A stretch of DNA of 64,000 nt from Cladorrhinum sp. PSN259 (lineage: Eukaryota; Ascomycota; Sordariomycetes; Sordariales; Podosporaceae). The position numbers and the translations under genes are program-made. The stretch lies in assembly GCA_033725935.1 (NCBI GenBank), contig MU867104.1:248001-312000 (forward strand). Reading direction: 5' to 3'. The notes below the pieces were generated by a model. That model made no database searches. It had not been told where the DNA came from and saw only the letters and a list, made by a program, of their open reading frames with translations. Positions within the stretch are counted from its first letter, which is position 1; the number at the start of each line of letters is the position of its first letter. Of the stretch, positions 46,815 to 59,425 are shown piece by piece.

Positions 46815-47657
46815 ATGAATGAAGACTACGATGCCGCGCTGCAAACTGAAGTCCGCAAGTACGTCAGCGCCTGCCACATTCTACACAACCATGGCGTCCT
46901 CGATGCATACGGCCATGTGTCATTCCGACACCCCTTCAAAAGCGGCTGCTTCATAATGTCCCGCAATGTAGCCTCAGCCCTTGTATCATCACCCGACGAT
47001 CTCATCCAGTATTACGTTGTCGACTGCAGGCCCCTAGACCCATCCAAAGCCTCGGAATCATACCTCGAGCGGTTCATCCACTCAGAAATATACAAGCAGT
47101 ATCCGCAAATCAACGCTATCGTGCACAGTCACTCGGAAACCGTCATACCTTACACAGTCAACCGCGTGAAACTGAGGCCTGTCTTGCATCTGGCCGGTTT
47201 CTTAAAGCCAAAGGGTCCGCCAGTCTGGGATATCGCAATCTGCCAACAAAAATATGCAGTGACCGGAGCCGAAGCTTTGGAAAAAGAGGACTCCGTGGAC
47301 CTGTTGGTAAAGGACGAGTTTTATGGCAGGAAGTTTGCCTACAACTTTATCAATGGGAGTGCCGTAACGTTGATGCGTGGCCATGGGTTTACTGCCGTGG
47401 GGAACAGCATCGAGGAGGCAGTGTTTAGAGCTGTTTACACAGAGAAAAATGCTCGCGTCCTTACGACTTCCATGGCAACCCAGGATTCGGCACGAGGGAC
47501 GCTGTCATTTGCTATCGGTGCTGACCCAGGAATCCACGCTCTCAATAAACAGGAGGCGCTGGCATCAAACGAAATAATCAAGGCAACAATGCAAAGACCA
47601 TGGGAGCTCTGGGTGAGAGAGGTGGAGGCCCTGCCGCTTTACCAGAACAATATTTGA
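46815..47657 (+). CDS. Class II aldolase/adducin-fold protein
   Basis: Intronless frame of 280 residues. The fold signatures are present: HNHGVLDAYGHVSFR near residues 24-38, the zinc-binding HSHSETVIPY near residues 97-106, and the third metal His in LMRGHGFTAVG near residue 184. The two close His plus the distal His are those used in L-fuculose-1-phosphate and L-ribulose-5-phosphate enzymes. Fungi hold many members of unknown substrate, and fungal proteins of this length are usually annotated only by domain. No sugar-catabolism genes adjoin. The gene is the last ordinary one before the repeat island. Confidence 0.9.
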   Translation: MNEDYDAALQTEVRKYVSACHILHNHGVLDAYGHVSFRHPFKSGCFIMSRNVASALVSSPDDLIQYYVVDCRPLDPSKASESYLERFIHSEIYKQYPQINAIVHSHSETVIPYTVNRVKLRPVLHLAGFLKPKGPPVWDIAICQQKYAVTGAEALEKEDSVDLLVKDEFYGRKFAYNFINGSAVTLMRGHGFTAVGNSIEEAVFRAVYTEKNARVLTTSMATQDSARGTLSFAIGADPGIHALNKQEALASNEIIKATMQRPWELWVREVEALPLYQNNI

Positions 47658-49560
47658 GTGTCGGGGATGATGAATTTGGGTCTGGACGTAATCATATCGT
47701 GCTAACTGGTTGGTCTCGAAAATGTTTGTTCACCCAAGGGCAATAAATGGCAAAATTCAAAAGCATTAGGTAGCATTCTGCGTGTAAGAATTCTACTATC
47801 TAATGAATCAGCACACCTGAAGACTCTCAGGTTCTTATGCCGTATGAATCAAGACTACGGTTGCCTTTGATCTCCGTGCTCCATTGGTATTCCCGACCAT
47901 TGATAATGGGAGCCACGGCAAAATGATTCAGATCTTCTTTTTACGAATATCGTCAAGCACGCTTGGGATCTTATTTCTTCCATTTGGCAGAGAGGTTATT
48001 GTCAGATCTTGAACTCTCAAAATCAATGTAATCAGTATTGTTTTGTTGCTAAACAAAACAACTCTGGCACTGGGCGATCAGCGCGTGGTGAGTTATTAGT
48101 AGCCGATGTCCCGTTGCTTCTGTGGTATTCTGTAAAGGCCAGAAAAGGCTTCGTATTCAAGATCTTTTGAACCATGCTTCCGCACGCAAACATGATACAG
48201 CTTGGGGAAGAATGAGATGCTTGTGGGAGAGTCAATGCGATGGCCGTGCTACCAGGCTTTGTGAGAGGAGAATTTTGTGTGAAGGATAATGGAATTAATT
48301 ACTTCCAAGCACGTTCGTTGAACCGTGGAGATTCTCTCTTGGTTTAAGAGGGGAAGACCTTGAGGAGACACCGTAACTGCGTCACTCCAGTCCATCGACC
48401 CAAGGACCAAGACTAAAACAGTGAGCACCACAGCCCGTTTACGGAAAGCTTCAGATGGCTTGTCTTGTTGGGAGGCCTAGGTCTCACTCAGGTAAGCGGG
48501 GCACTGATCCTATGTTGCCCTCTTGCGTCAAGAAAACAGCACAGCGTGAAGGCTAAAAGTGTGTTCTCTTCTACTATTTCTCTACCGCAAATTTGTTGGT
48601 CATCGTCAGTCTAAAACGGAACAGGCCGATAATTAGTGAGAAACTCGGAAATATCAAACCCTTCAGTCAGCAACCTGAATTGCTATTGGGATTCAGGAAA
48701 GGTGACCGAAGAGAACTTTGTTTCATGCGGTAATTAGTGATATGACACATTCACTACTGTTGGCTGCTCGGAGCGATGTGCCTTGAATACACTACTTGCT
48801 TAGTTCCTGGGTCATCACAACCTAGTTGACTGCGCAGATCCAAAGCACATAGATTTCAGCTGTCCCAATGAGGGACAGTACTCTTGGATCAGCAGTGGGC
48901 CAGGGTGAGGCCTTGCAACAATGACACTTTGTGGTACATGACATTTCTCAATCTACTTACTGTCACTATATCGGCCTGGGCCACTGCTGACCTCATTTGT
49001 CAATATGAATACAATATAAGCTCGGTACATGCCTCATTAAACCAATGAGAGAAACAAGGTATTAGGAAATCGCAAATTAGAAGATGGTACGTAAGTAATT
49101 ATCTATGCAGGTCGGGATATCCAATATGCGTATAAAGGAGGCAGGAGTGGATTAACAGAAGCTGAACAGGCGTACAAACAAGTGAAATAGGCATAGGAAA
49201 GTGTGAATGGGGCGTGTATCGCGCTAATAAACGTTCAAGCATTATAATGTTTGTAAAGGTGGCAGGTAAATAAAGCAGCCCTAAGATGCTCACGAACGGG
49301 GAGAAACAGGATTATCCGGCAAATGCAATACCCGTTACCGGCTTCTGGGTCAAAGGTTTCCGACATGGGGCAGAACGACAGCACTCTAGGAGGTCTAAAC
49401 AATAGCAGAAAGGATTGGGGTATTTCGGGTAGAGCATTAAGGCTCGAAATTCTCATCTTCTCGGGGTTCAGAATTTCTCAATGCCGGGCCGAGAGCGACG
49501 AGATATTCTAATACATCTGGAATCCAGCAGCTATATGTTTCCAAGTTATAGAATTTCGAG
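47658..49560. other. Intergenic transition to the repeat island
   Basis: 1.9 kb without a supported gene. It holds a 7-bp perfect hairpin (CTGTCCC / GGGACAG, 48860-48878) and a longer imperfect inverted repeat (48890-48990). Base composition becomes clearly AT-rich after about 49,560. Confidence 0.5.
48890..48991. repeat. Imperfect inverted repeat, 16-bp arms
   Basis: TCAGCAGTGGGCCAGG at 48890-48905 pairs with CCTGGGCCACTGCTGA at 48975-48990, with one mismatch and a loop of about 70 bp. It could be the remnant of a small inverted-repeat transposon or chance. No target duplication was evident. Confidence 0.5.
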
Positions 49561-50888
49561 CTGAGAGCAAGGTGGCATCATAACCAGAGGAAACAAGATT
49601 AGTACACACTGAGCTCAGTAAAGTAAATGAACATAAAAGTAACAGGTTTAGCACGTGAATTTAGTACAGAAAGGATAAGTCGTCTTCTAAGGGATTAAAA
49701 GAAAGGTAAAAGAGATTTAGACTAATATAATGGGGATTTAAGCCAGGACTTCTAAGCTATTAATACAGATTTAAAGTGCGTTAATATAAGCGTATTACTC
49801 CTACGTTATCAGTTATTCATTATTATTAAAAAAAATTGATAAAATAAGTTATTGGCTAGGGCTCCTGAAGCATCCCCCACTAAGCCTAACGCCCTTGGTC
49901 GGGACAGTTAACAAAAACCTACGTATTATAACCTATACCGAATAAAGATCTAAACTATAAAGCAGTACGCTTATAATAAGGCGATAAAAGTATCGCTTAA
50001 TCCACTATTTACCGTCATACCCGTGTCGTAACCACCCCATTTTAACAACCATTTTACGAAAAAAGCAATTGAAATAACTATAAAGCTATTAATTAGCTTC
50101 TTATTATTGAAATCTGATGGCACTCTGTTGTAAGTAATAGGGTTATAAAGTGTAAAGTTCGATAAAGGGAGGAAGCTTATATAGGGAGCTATAAGATAAG
50201 AAGTATTAGCTACAGTATAGCATAGACTATGCGGTTATATGACCTTACACTTACATAACCACTATTTTGGGCATAGGGCCCCTATCTATTATCTATTTAT
50301 ATAATTAGTTATAATAATTCCGACCCGGTATTAAGTCTCAGAGTTTAAAGAAAAGTTTATTATTTTTAGTAATTATTGCCTTTTGCTATTATAAAAGCAG
50401 ATATTAGAGATTCGAGAACGTTTACGAGGCGACTCCTTCCTAAACGCGGGATAGCTCCCTTTTTCCTAGTCCTTTAAGTCCTCTTTAATTACCACTAATT
50501 CCTTAACCTAAACGTTTAATCCTACGATTCCGTCTTATTTTGTTAATACGGGATTCTTTAGGAAATTTAGTATCCGTTTTCGGCTATACTTTAGAGTTTT
50601 TAAAATTGCGCTCGTTACTTTTTTTATTCTCGAGGAGGATATTTGTTGAACTGAGTGCCCTATATGCCTGTAATACAGGACCTGTAGGTTGCCACAGCAA
50701 TGGTAGGTAGCCGGGGCTACGGAGCGGAAGGATGAGGTATAGTGGCTAAGGTGTAGCCAGAGTGGTATACGACGGTTGCGTGGTGGCCGAAGGAAGCCTG
50801 GATATAGTAAGTTCCTAGTAAATATAAGTAGAAGGTATTCTATTAATTAAGGAAGAAAGGAAAACTATCTATTAAGGGTAAGAAGCCT

Positions 50889-50910
50889 TATATATATATA
50901 TATATATATA
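50889..50910. repeat. (TA)n microsatellite
   Basis: About ten uninterrupted TA units inside AT-rich repeat DNA. Confidence 0.9.
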
Positions 50911-51017
50911 CTATTTACAGTCCTTCTCGTCTACATTATCCATGCAATTATCTACATCAATTATAAGGCTTATAATCTTAATACTTACTACTATAAGCGC
51001 TATAAATGACTATTGTA

Positions 51018-51090
51018 AGCGCTTAACGCAGACTACTATAATAGTAAAATAGACTACTATAGTGGTAACGCATACTACTATAATGGTTGC
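51018..51090. repeat. Short tandem motif, about four copies of ACTACTATAATGG-like units
   Basis: Diverged copies of AGACTACTATAATAG, AGACTACTATAGTGG, ATACTACTATAATGG and AAACTACTCTGCC lie about 21-24 bp apart. It is located in degraded repeat DNA next to the LINE 3' side. Confidence 0.6.
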
Positions 51091-51389
51091 GTAAACTACT
51101 CTGCCTTCTATAGATAAGGAGATTAATAATCTCAGAGAGGTCCCATAGGTACGGGACAGGTATTATTCTGATCCCCTAGAGGTGCTAATTACAGTAATTA
51201 TCATAGGAAGGCACTATAACTTTACTATAAGCCCCTATAAGCTTAGGGGGCTAATACAGCTACCTTTAACAATATTATTAAAAAGTCGGCCCCTATTACG
51301 TGTTGCAGCCAGCTGGCACCAGCCGGCAAGCAAATTATAAAACCATTAGTTAGGCGGACGGGCAATTGTCTTAGATTATTAATCGGAAT

Positions 51390-52719
51390 ATATTATTATT
51401 TCGTACACCGCTATGCCCTTGGCAGGGCTCGTCGGTCCCTCTACTGCTCTATATATACAAGGAAAACCGTACCGTAAAGGCCGGCTGAAAAACCTCGTAT
51501 CTACACTATAGAATCATTCCATTGGCCGTAGTAGGCCCGTATCCATATCATACCATTGTAAAAGGAAGCCAACCGAGCCATGGCTGCCCTATATTGTAGG
51601 GTCTATGCCCAGGCTTGCTTCCAGTTCCAGCTCCAGCTTCCTAGCTAGGTTATATTCTAGAAGCCTGCCCGAATCCATCAGCCATGTCAGAACCTTCCTT
51701 GCAAGCCTTCCCGCCCTAGGGCTTCCGCCCTTCAGGGCCCACTGTAAGTCTCTACGGGAGTCGATCCCTGATACCATCCAGGTTCTTGGTTTCGGTGGAT
51801 CTGGGCACCATATTACTAGGTGTTCTACCGACTCACGGCCGGAGCCGCAAGTACAGTAAGGGGTAGTAATTCCCGGTACGCGGGCCCGAAAAAGGAAGTC
51901 TTTTAGCCCTATAGCCCCTGTACGGGCCTGTGTTAAGAGAGAGCTGTGGGCTTTGGTCAGTCCTTCGTGCCGTCGAAAGACGGCCTTGTCTGTGAGGTCT
52001 AGGCCTTTTTCGTCCACTAGCCTCGACGGCCTCTGAGGCTTGCCCTCTGTCTGAGCCTTCCACCGTTCCTTCCAAGCTACTGCCAAGGCTTCCATAGAGC
52101 GTTCTCCTTCGCGGTTGCTACTGCTCAGGGCCTTCCAAGACCCTATTATATTCACAGCTCTTTCCACTGCCGTGGGTGCCATAGGTCCAGGGAGAGGCCT
52201 TCGGCCTCTGGCTCTGGCCCGGTTTCTCTGTGCCCTTACGACTAGCCTATTACAAGCCTCTTGTACTATTACCACTGGTGCTTTCGGAGGCTTGTCAGCC
52301 ACAGTCACTGGCCTGTGGATTCTGTCTTCGAAGTCTGCGAGCCGCTTGTTGAGGTATAGGTCCAGTGGTGGCACCCAGGTCTCGGCTTCTAAGTAACGAA
52401 GTGGTGTGGCTTTGTAGGCTCCAGCTACTATGCGTAGGCTACGGTTCTGAGCCTTGGCTAAGTGCTTGGCTAGTCCTGTAGGCTTGCCTGCGGGGGGCGT
52501 AGGTGTGTGGAAGCTAGAGGCTCCGTAGGCTATGGCACTTCGAATACACTTAGTATATACCTCCCTGCAGCGGGCTAGGCTAGGCCCCCAGGTCTTGCCG
52601 GCCAGCCTGGCTAATGCAAAGTCTTGTGTTTTTAGCTTCTTACCCACGGCTAGGCCGTGGGCTTTCCACGAGAGCTTCCGATCCAAGAAGACCCCCAGAA
52701 AGCGTGCTGAGCCTACTGG
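51390..52719 (-). mobile_element. 3' part of a Tad-like LINE, cut by the gypsy insertion
   Basis: This is the downstream portion of the minus-strand LINE whose upstream portion is at 59895-62420. It holds the end of ORF2 (stop at 51589-51591) and a 3' untranslated stretch that ends in A/T-rich DNA near 51,390. The end is approximate. Base composition is normal (not AT-rich), unlike both flanks. Confidence 0.75.
51589..52719 (-). pseudogene. C-terminal part of LINE ORF2 (post-RT region and zinc knuckle)
   Basis: A long open minus-strand frame. It begins in the post-polymerase segment (RFLGVFLDRKLSWKAH, typical of the thumb/connection after a LINE RT). It continues through an Arg-rich region and ends with CTCGSGRESVEHLVIWC, a C-x-C-x(8)-H-x(4)-C zinc knuckle typical of Tad/R1-type ORF2 C-termini. 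No RNase H signature was evident. The frame runs across the LTR boundary at 52720 only by accident of the inserted LTR. It is cut off from the RT by the 7.2-kb insertion, so it cannot be made as one protein. Confidence 0.85.
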
Positions 52720-53188
52720 TGTTACAACCTGCACCGGGTAGGGTTCAGACTACAAGGCAGTACGCCTGGGGTAATATAACAGGGGAATCGAAGGATATGG
52801 GACGCTCTTAGACGGGGTCAATCACTGTCAACTAATAGGTAGCTCTATAAAATATCGCTTATGAGTATTGTAGACAATGAACGATTGTATTGCTTGCGTG
52901 AGGAACCAAGTCCTTACGATAGGAAGTGCCCAGCACTTCTCCTACTTATAGTGAAGCTATCTATATGTGTTTTCTAGGTATTTCGTACCTTGCTCTGTCT
53001 GCTCTGTGGTGCTCTGTGTGCTCTGTTATAGATTACTGAGATCGCGCGGATCCTATAGAGCATCTCTTAATTGGTTATCCTGGGACTTGTGGGTCTTTAT
53101 ATCCCTGGCCCAATGATTGGCTGTGGTCACCACGATGCCCTGCATTGTGGTCCGTATACGGGGGAAGACTTACGCGCGAGGCGTAATA
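52720..53188 (-). repeat. LTR, left copy (3' LTR of the element), 469 bp
   Basis: Begins TGTTACAACC and ends GCGTAATA on the plus strand. The expected terminal CA has become TA. Compared with the right copy it carries nine A/T-directed transitions, all in its last ~170 bases, the side facing the interior. Confidence 0.93.
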
Positions 53189-54027
53189 CGTTTCCCCTCC
53201 TCTACGGTCTTCGTCCCGAAGACTTTCTGACGCTAAGAAATTTGTCGCTGTAACTATAAGTTTTTCCTTTTTTATCTAATTCTCTAAAATGTCTGCTAAT
53301 AGGGTATAGAAGAATTCTTAATAGAAAAGGAAATCGTAACCGCGGTCTTCTACTGATCGTCGTTACTCCCTTGCTGAATATACGAATATTTACGGCTTCG
53401 TTATGCCTGTCGATTATTCCCGTTATAAACGGTTAGGTCTTACGAATTATAAGGCTGCTGACCGCAGCCTGTTTTGCCAGCATTATATGAACGTAAACGC
53501 GAGGGATTATAATATTTATAGCGAGCCTATTACGGTATTTCGTGGTTTGCTTAATTAGAAACGTCGTTTTAATTAGGAGAGGAATAAGACCTTCTTAAGA
53601 TTTTAAGAATTCACTGCGTAATCTTCCGCGAAGTCCTAGGAATTCGTCGCGAAGCTTGTTCGTTTTAAGACCCAGTCTTATGCCCTAGAGCGGAAGGCGG
53701 GTGAGGCATTTTCTCGGGAATACTTATTATTATAAGAGCAGGAGGCGGAAGAAGCGGGGGAGCAGGCAGGACCTTCTGCCGTTACTCCGGAATCGGGGTT
53801 CCCAGTCTCAGTAGGCGATCCTCTCTAGTTATCCTTTAAGGACGTTAATAACCTTAATTAGCTTATTTCTGCAGGGGTTAATTAATCGAACCTAGATCTA
53901 AATTTTATATCCTAGGTCGATCTAGGTTCTATCGGTAGAATTATTAAAGCTTCTCCGAGCAGTCTAAAAGATCGATAGGTTCTTACGAGTTAGATTCTGG
54001 TCCGTAATTAAGCTATTTAATAAGATA

Positions 54028-54414
54028 TTAAAGTTCGTTATTACTAATTTGGGAATTTAGGATATCTTCGACGTCGAATTCTTCTTCGTCGTTTACTACC
54101 TCGAGCTGCGTCTCGAGTCTGGCTCTTCTTAGTGCGGGTTTAAACAGGGAAATATAGAATACTTTGGTTCGTACTTTTATAAAATCGGGTAGGATTAGTT
54201 CATAGTTTAATATCGAAACTTTCCTTTTAATTTTAAATAGTCCGATTTTCTTAAAGTCGAGTTTTCTACTTAGTCGTTTCGTATAAAGGTTACGTATAAG
54301 AAAAAACACTTTATCTCCCTCTTCGAGGGGAGGTCCCTTAACCCTGTGTTTATCGTAGTAAATGCGCATTCGTTTCCGGACGAATTCGAGTATTTCCTTC
54401 AATATATCGTGCAT
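54028..54414 (-). pseudogene. Gypsy integrase C-terminal remnant
   Basis: The longest open piece of the element's interior, 128 codons. It contains RIYYDKHRVKGPPLEEGDKV, DFKKIGLFKIKRKVS and TKVFYISLFKP, the GPF/GPY-type C-terminal module of gypsy integrases. It ends in an acidic tail. It starts mid-domain because stops interrupt the upstream integrase core. It lies next to the left LTR, as expected for the pol end in the minus orientation. Confidence 0.85.
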
Positions 54415-56200
54415 TTCTTATAACCGTCCTACACGCACCGTTACTCTAGGTACATCAGCTACCGGTCCCTAACGTAGCTCTGGCTAATACCCGTAATTAG
54501 CGAAGAATAGTAATATATTCGTCGACTTTATGCTGCTAAAATTATATGCCAATTGCGCTATTAGTAATAGGTTAATCTAATTATCCTACTTAAAGTTAAT
54601 ATAGCACCGAAGGTATTATTTAATAACCTAATTAAGCCGTTCGGTCTGTCTATTAGTCTAGGGATAGAACGCGGTCGAGAGCTTAGACTTAATATCTAGT
54701 CGTTTTATTAAGGCTTACTAAAACTTAGATATAAATAACTTGTCTTTATCCGAAGTAATATTATCTAGTAATCCGTATTAGCTTACGATATTCCGTTCGA
54801 AATAGTAGGCTAATTATTCTACCGTAATGGTTTCTTTAAAGGGTATAAAGTAAGCCTACTTAGTAAGTCTATTAACTACTACCTAGATAGAGTTATATTT
54901 AACGTTTATTTTATCTGGTATTATTAAGTCAGGGAGTTTAATAATAAAGTCTATCGATATAGATCCCTATGCTCGTCCTGCGGTAAGGAAAGGTTCGAGT
55001 AATCTATACGGCTTATATCTTACCGCCTTACTCTTAATGCATATTTCGCATTCTTTAACCATCTCTTTTACTACCTTTTTCATTATTAAGAACGCGTAAT
55101 ATTATTATACGCGTTCGAGCGTTTTCTTAATTCCTAGGTATCCTTTAAATTTATCTTCGTGCAGTTTAGTAACATACGCTCGTCTCTTATCCATTAGTAC
55201 GTATGCTTTATTAAGGTACTATATTAGGTTATTATCCTCGGGTCCTACCCGTAACTCCAGTTCTTCCATTTTATCCTTATCGATATCTTATCGTTTAGCC
55301 TAAAATTCGTAATCTTCCCACTCTATATGGTAGATTCTGGCGCAGTCTTCCCAGATCTGAATTACGTATTCTAAGGTTCCGTCTTTTTCCTTAAAAAGTA
55401 ATACTACGTTATACTTCTTATTGCCCTTATGGTCGGGTCTTCTACTAAGCGCGTTTACTCTAGCGTTTTCTTTTCCCTTAATATAGTAGATACGGAAGTT
55501 AAAGGGGGCTAGGAATTCTGCCCATCGTACTTATTTAAGACTTAGTTCCTTAGTAACGAAGTATTTTAAGTTCCGGTAGTCTATAAAAATATTTACTAGT
55601 TCCTTAATCCTACTAAGATAAGGTCTTTATTTATTAAATGCCTCGATAACGGCTATAAGCTCCTTATTATAGATTAGGTAATTAAGTACTAGTCTAGAGA
55701 TCTTTTTTAAAACGAATCCTACGGGATATCGCCCGTCGTTAAAATATTAATAAAGCTCTGCTCCGATAGCAAAGTCTAATATATCCGTCTCGACTTAAAA
55801 AGGTCTGCTGAAATCTGGCATCCATAATACTAACTCGCTATTAATAGCTTCTTTAAGTTAGTTAAAGGCGTCTTATTATTCTTATTTCTATTTAAATAGA
55901 TATCCTTCGCCAGTAAGCTTATATAGGGGTTTGGTAATCTTACCGAATCCTTTAATAAAGGATTTATAGAAGTTAATAAATCTAATAAATATCCTAATTT
56001 CTTTTTGGTTTATTAGTAACGGCTAGTCCTTGATTGCCGTAATCTTAGCTAGTTCTATTCGGATTTCTCCCGGAGAGATCTCGAATCTAAGAAAGATTAT
56101 TTTCTATACGTGGAATTCGCTCTTGCGTAGATTTACTGATAATTCCGTATCTTATAGCGTCTGTAAAATCTATCGTACGTGTTCCTAATGCTCCTCGAGC
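54415..56200 (-). pseudogene. Degraded gypsy integrase core / RNase H region
   Basis: By position between the RT and the integrase tail, this should hold the RNase H and integrase catalytic domains. It is AT-rich with stops in all frames; I did not identify individual catalytic residues. Confidence 0.5.
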
Positions 56201-56620
56201 GTTTTAGAATAAATTAAGATATCGTCTAAGTATATAAAGGTAAATCGATCTAGATAGGGGCATAAGGTATGGTCGATTATGCTTTAGAATGTCGCTAAGG
56301 CGTTAGTAAGTCTAAAAGACATAACTTAATACTTAAAGTGCCCGTAGCGAGTCCTGAAAGCTATTTTTTACTCGTCCCTTTCCTTAATCCGGATATAGCT
56401 AAAGGCTATCGGAAGATTAAGACGACTGAACCATTAGGCGCTAGCTAATCTGTCCTTCATCTCCCTAATAAGCGGCAGCGGATACCTATTCTTAATTATT
56501 TCCTTATTCAGTTAGCGATAATTAACTATAAGCCTTAAATCTATTATCCCTTTTTTAGGTATAAATAAAATAGGATAGGCCGCTTTACTTTACGACTCCC
56601 GAATAAACCCTTTTAATAAA
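56200..56620 (-). pseudogene. Gypsy reverse transcriptase remnant with YLDD box
   Basis: On the minus strand, 56219-56243 reads FIYLDDIL, the RT catalytic motif with two Asp. At about 56520-56590 a related frame reads PILFYLYLKK, then a former L-R-x-x-x-x-Y-R-x-L-N block now broken by stops, matching the conserved fingers region. Stops fall where CAA/CAG or TGG codons would be expected, as RIP would produce. Confidence 0.8.
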
Positions 56621-58100
56621 TTCTCCTTAATATATTCTTATAAGGCTTAATCCTGTCATAGTCTTAGGTAGTATGCTTTATAATATCGCAACTTAGCTCC
56701 TTCCTTCAGTCGAATCTTATAATCGAAAGAGGTTCTCGCGGGAAGCTCGTTCTTTATTTTATATCTAAAGACGGTAAAATTATGATATTCTCTTAGAATA
56801 TTATTAAAGTCTTCCTTTTCCTTAGGAAGTTCGTATCCTAAGTCATTACTCGGTTTATTCTCTAGCTTTTCTAATCTGACGTATATTACCCATTATTCTG
56901 GTTCTTTAGGGTGCGAGGGTCCTTTCTTAGATCTTCCTTTATTAGGTAATATTAGCTCGTCGTAGCTTATATATCTTATTTACTCGTAAGGGATCTCTTA
57001 TCCCTCTAGGTACCTAGGAGCCTTATCTAGTTCTATTTTATTTACCCGTTTAGTATTAAGCCTAGAGTTAAGATGGCCATTCTCCTAATCGATATCCGGG
57101 TTATATTTCTTTAACTACGAATATCCTAAAATTATATCGCACTTAAGACCTGTAAGTAAGATATCGAAGTTCACTTCCTATAAGTTATCGTCCACTATAA
57201 TTAAGAGTATTATTTCCCGTAAACTGATTCCTCTATCATAATTAGCCGTTTGCCCTTCGTAAGTCCTTATTCGGTAAGGTTATTTCTTCTTAACCTATAA
57301 TATCCTTATTTTATTTATAAACGAAGGATTAATTATATTAATCGTGCTCCCTAAGTCAATTACTATAATAGCTCGGTATTCCTTTCCTTTAGAGTCTATC
57401 TATCGAACTTCTATAATTAAGGCGTTCTCGTTACCTAGTACTATAGCTTTAGCGACCGTTTCGTAATACGCTATAGAGGTCTTTTTATTAGATCCGGCTC
57501 GCGGCCTCCTAATGCGAGTTATAATCTATCGGTATAGAATTAGTCTGATCCACTTAGGCCTAGGGAAGCCCGTTAGCCGTTTCCCGATCGTAGCGCCATA
57601 ATAAGGTTAGAGTTTTATCGTATTCTCCGTCTATATTATTCTCTAGCTTTTTCTCTCTTATATCTAACGCACTATATATATAGGCAGTCCTTATAATCAG
57701 GTTTATCCTTATCCTAATATTCTATAGGTACTTAGCTTTCTATATAGAGGATATTAGTATATTCTATTAATGTCTTAAAATTCTATTCGTCGTCCGATTC
57801 TGCCTTATGGACCTTAAGAATAGGTTCGTTATTCAAGCGTACGGAAAAGAATTTATAAAAAACCTTATATTTATAATAAAAGATATAATTATTATAAATA
57901 TAGTCGAACTAGGCGACGCGTAGGTATAGGATATAGGTAGGTAAGGCGAAGGGTATGTTATCGGGTCGTCCCCTTTCTTCCCGGATAACCACTGTTTCTC
58001 GGATATCCTTTACGACTCTCCCGGTTACCGTAAAGCTTTCTGCCCTATCTTTTAAGGTAACTTACTAGCCTATATCTCTGCTTATATCTAGCTTTAAGGG
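56621..58100 (-). pseudogene. Degraded gypsy interior between gag and RT
   Basis: Position suggests the protease region and the start of pol. AT-rich with many stops. No active-site D-S/T-G could be named with confidence. Confidence 0.45.
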
Positions 58101-59366
58101 GTAGTCGATCGTTTCCTTAGGTTCCGAGTTTTCGCTATCGTCGGGTAGAGGTAATATGTATTATTCTAACTCGCTAGTATATTCTTTTTTATTAAAGCCG
58201 TCGTAAGTAGGTGCGAGGGTATCGTCGTCGCTATCTTACTAAGCTATCCTAATAGTATAATTATCTTCGGCAAATTATATATGCTTCTATTCGGGTATTA
58301 GTTTAAACCTTCTAAGGGCACGGTAATCTTATATATAGTGACCCATCTTATTATAATTAAAATACTTAACCTTAGATTTATCCTTAAGCTTATCGCTATA
58401 TTTACGCTGGTTATTATATTATATTACGCTAATGTCTATAGGTCCTGGGTGTATTCTAATTAAAGTATTCTTATATTAATACTTCTTAAGGGTATTGGCC
58501 TTAGGGAAACGGGGGTCCTTATAAACGCCTTTATCCTCTATTACTCTCTTAAAGATACGGTTATCGACGATAATGGCTTTATTAATATAGGCGTCGAGCG
58601 ATAAGGCGTATCGATCCTCCTTAATGAATTTATCCTTAACCTTAGGTTTTAGTCCCTTATAAAACTTATTCTTTAGGGCTGCTTCTGCCTAATTTACCCT
58701 AAAAGCGTCGCAACGGAATAATATCGCGTATATTACGGCTAATACGGTCTATACTAATCGCTTTAAGCGGTCTTTAGCGGCCTTCTCCTCGTCAGGCTCG
58801 CTATATATTTTCTTAATTTCCTCCTTAAACTTGCTTAACCCGTCCTTAAAGATCTATTAGGTAAGGGTCTCCCTCTTATCCTCGGCGTAATCGAAGTAGT
58901 TTCTAAGGATCCCGTTAAATTATTACTTAAGGTCTCCTCCGAAGAAACTGGCAGCGTAAAGGAGTTAAGACTCGGGGTCCTTAATACTATGGAGCCGGAG
59001 GTTAGTTCTAACGTGCGAGATTTAGGGCGGGAGTTCCTATTTATTGCCACTGAAAATAGGGGGTTTGCCGACCTTAGCTGCGATCTTAAGGATATTATCG
59101 GTCTTATTAATACGCTTATTTGCGATAGCGGTTTAAAGACGTATAATTTCCTCCTTAAGTTCCTTAAATTCGTCCTTCGCCATTAGGGTTTCTTCTATAC
59201 CGAGGAGCTTCCGTCTAATAGTATTAATCTTCTCCTTAAGGTTCAGTTTCGGAACCTTTTCTTCGTCGGAATTATTATCGCTAGGCGGAGTGACGTCCGG
59301 AAGTTAGGCTTCTCCTTCGTTAATATTCGGGTTAACGGTGGAGGGATTGGCGGGAGCGGTAGCCAT
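58100..59366 (-). pseudogene. Gypsy gag remnant
   Basis: A minus-strand ATG at 59366, 60 bp inside the 5' LTR, opens a frame beginning MATAPANPSTVNPN, soon interrupted by stops. Gag-like helices follow. At 58323-58373 a sequence ending NKMGHYI-stop-DY matches a CCHC zinc knuckle in which the Cys positions now read Tyr (TGT to TAT), a change expected from G-to-A RIP mutation. The left end is approximate. Confidence 0.7.
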
Positions 59367-59425
59367 ATTGGAGGTTATTCGTAATATCTAAGCATAACGT
59401 TCGATCTTAAATAACGTAAGCAACG

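Larger units (their letters stand above)
49560..51390. mobile_element. AT-rich, RIP-like degraded repeat DNA
   Basis: Composition is AT-rich with abundant TA dinucleotides and no long open frame on either strand, in contrast to the gene space to the left. At about 50645 the sequence TGTTGAACTGAGTGCCC, followed by a GC-richer 150-bp block and a (TA) run (50889-50910), looks like an LTR beginning. A second copy is not in the window. At 51018-51090 a short motif ACTACTATAATGG recurs about four times. Confidence 0.55.

Noticed and set aside
22476..49500. CRISPR arrays, tRNA and 5S rRNA genes
   Set aside because: No regularly spaced repeats occur, and no complete tRNA or 5S pattern was found; CRISPR is not expected in a fungal genome.
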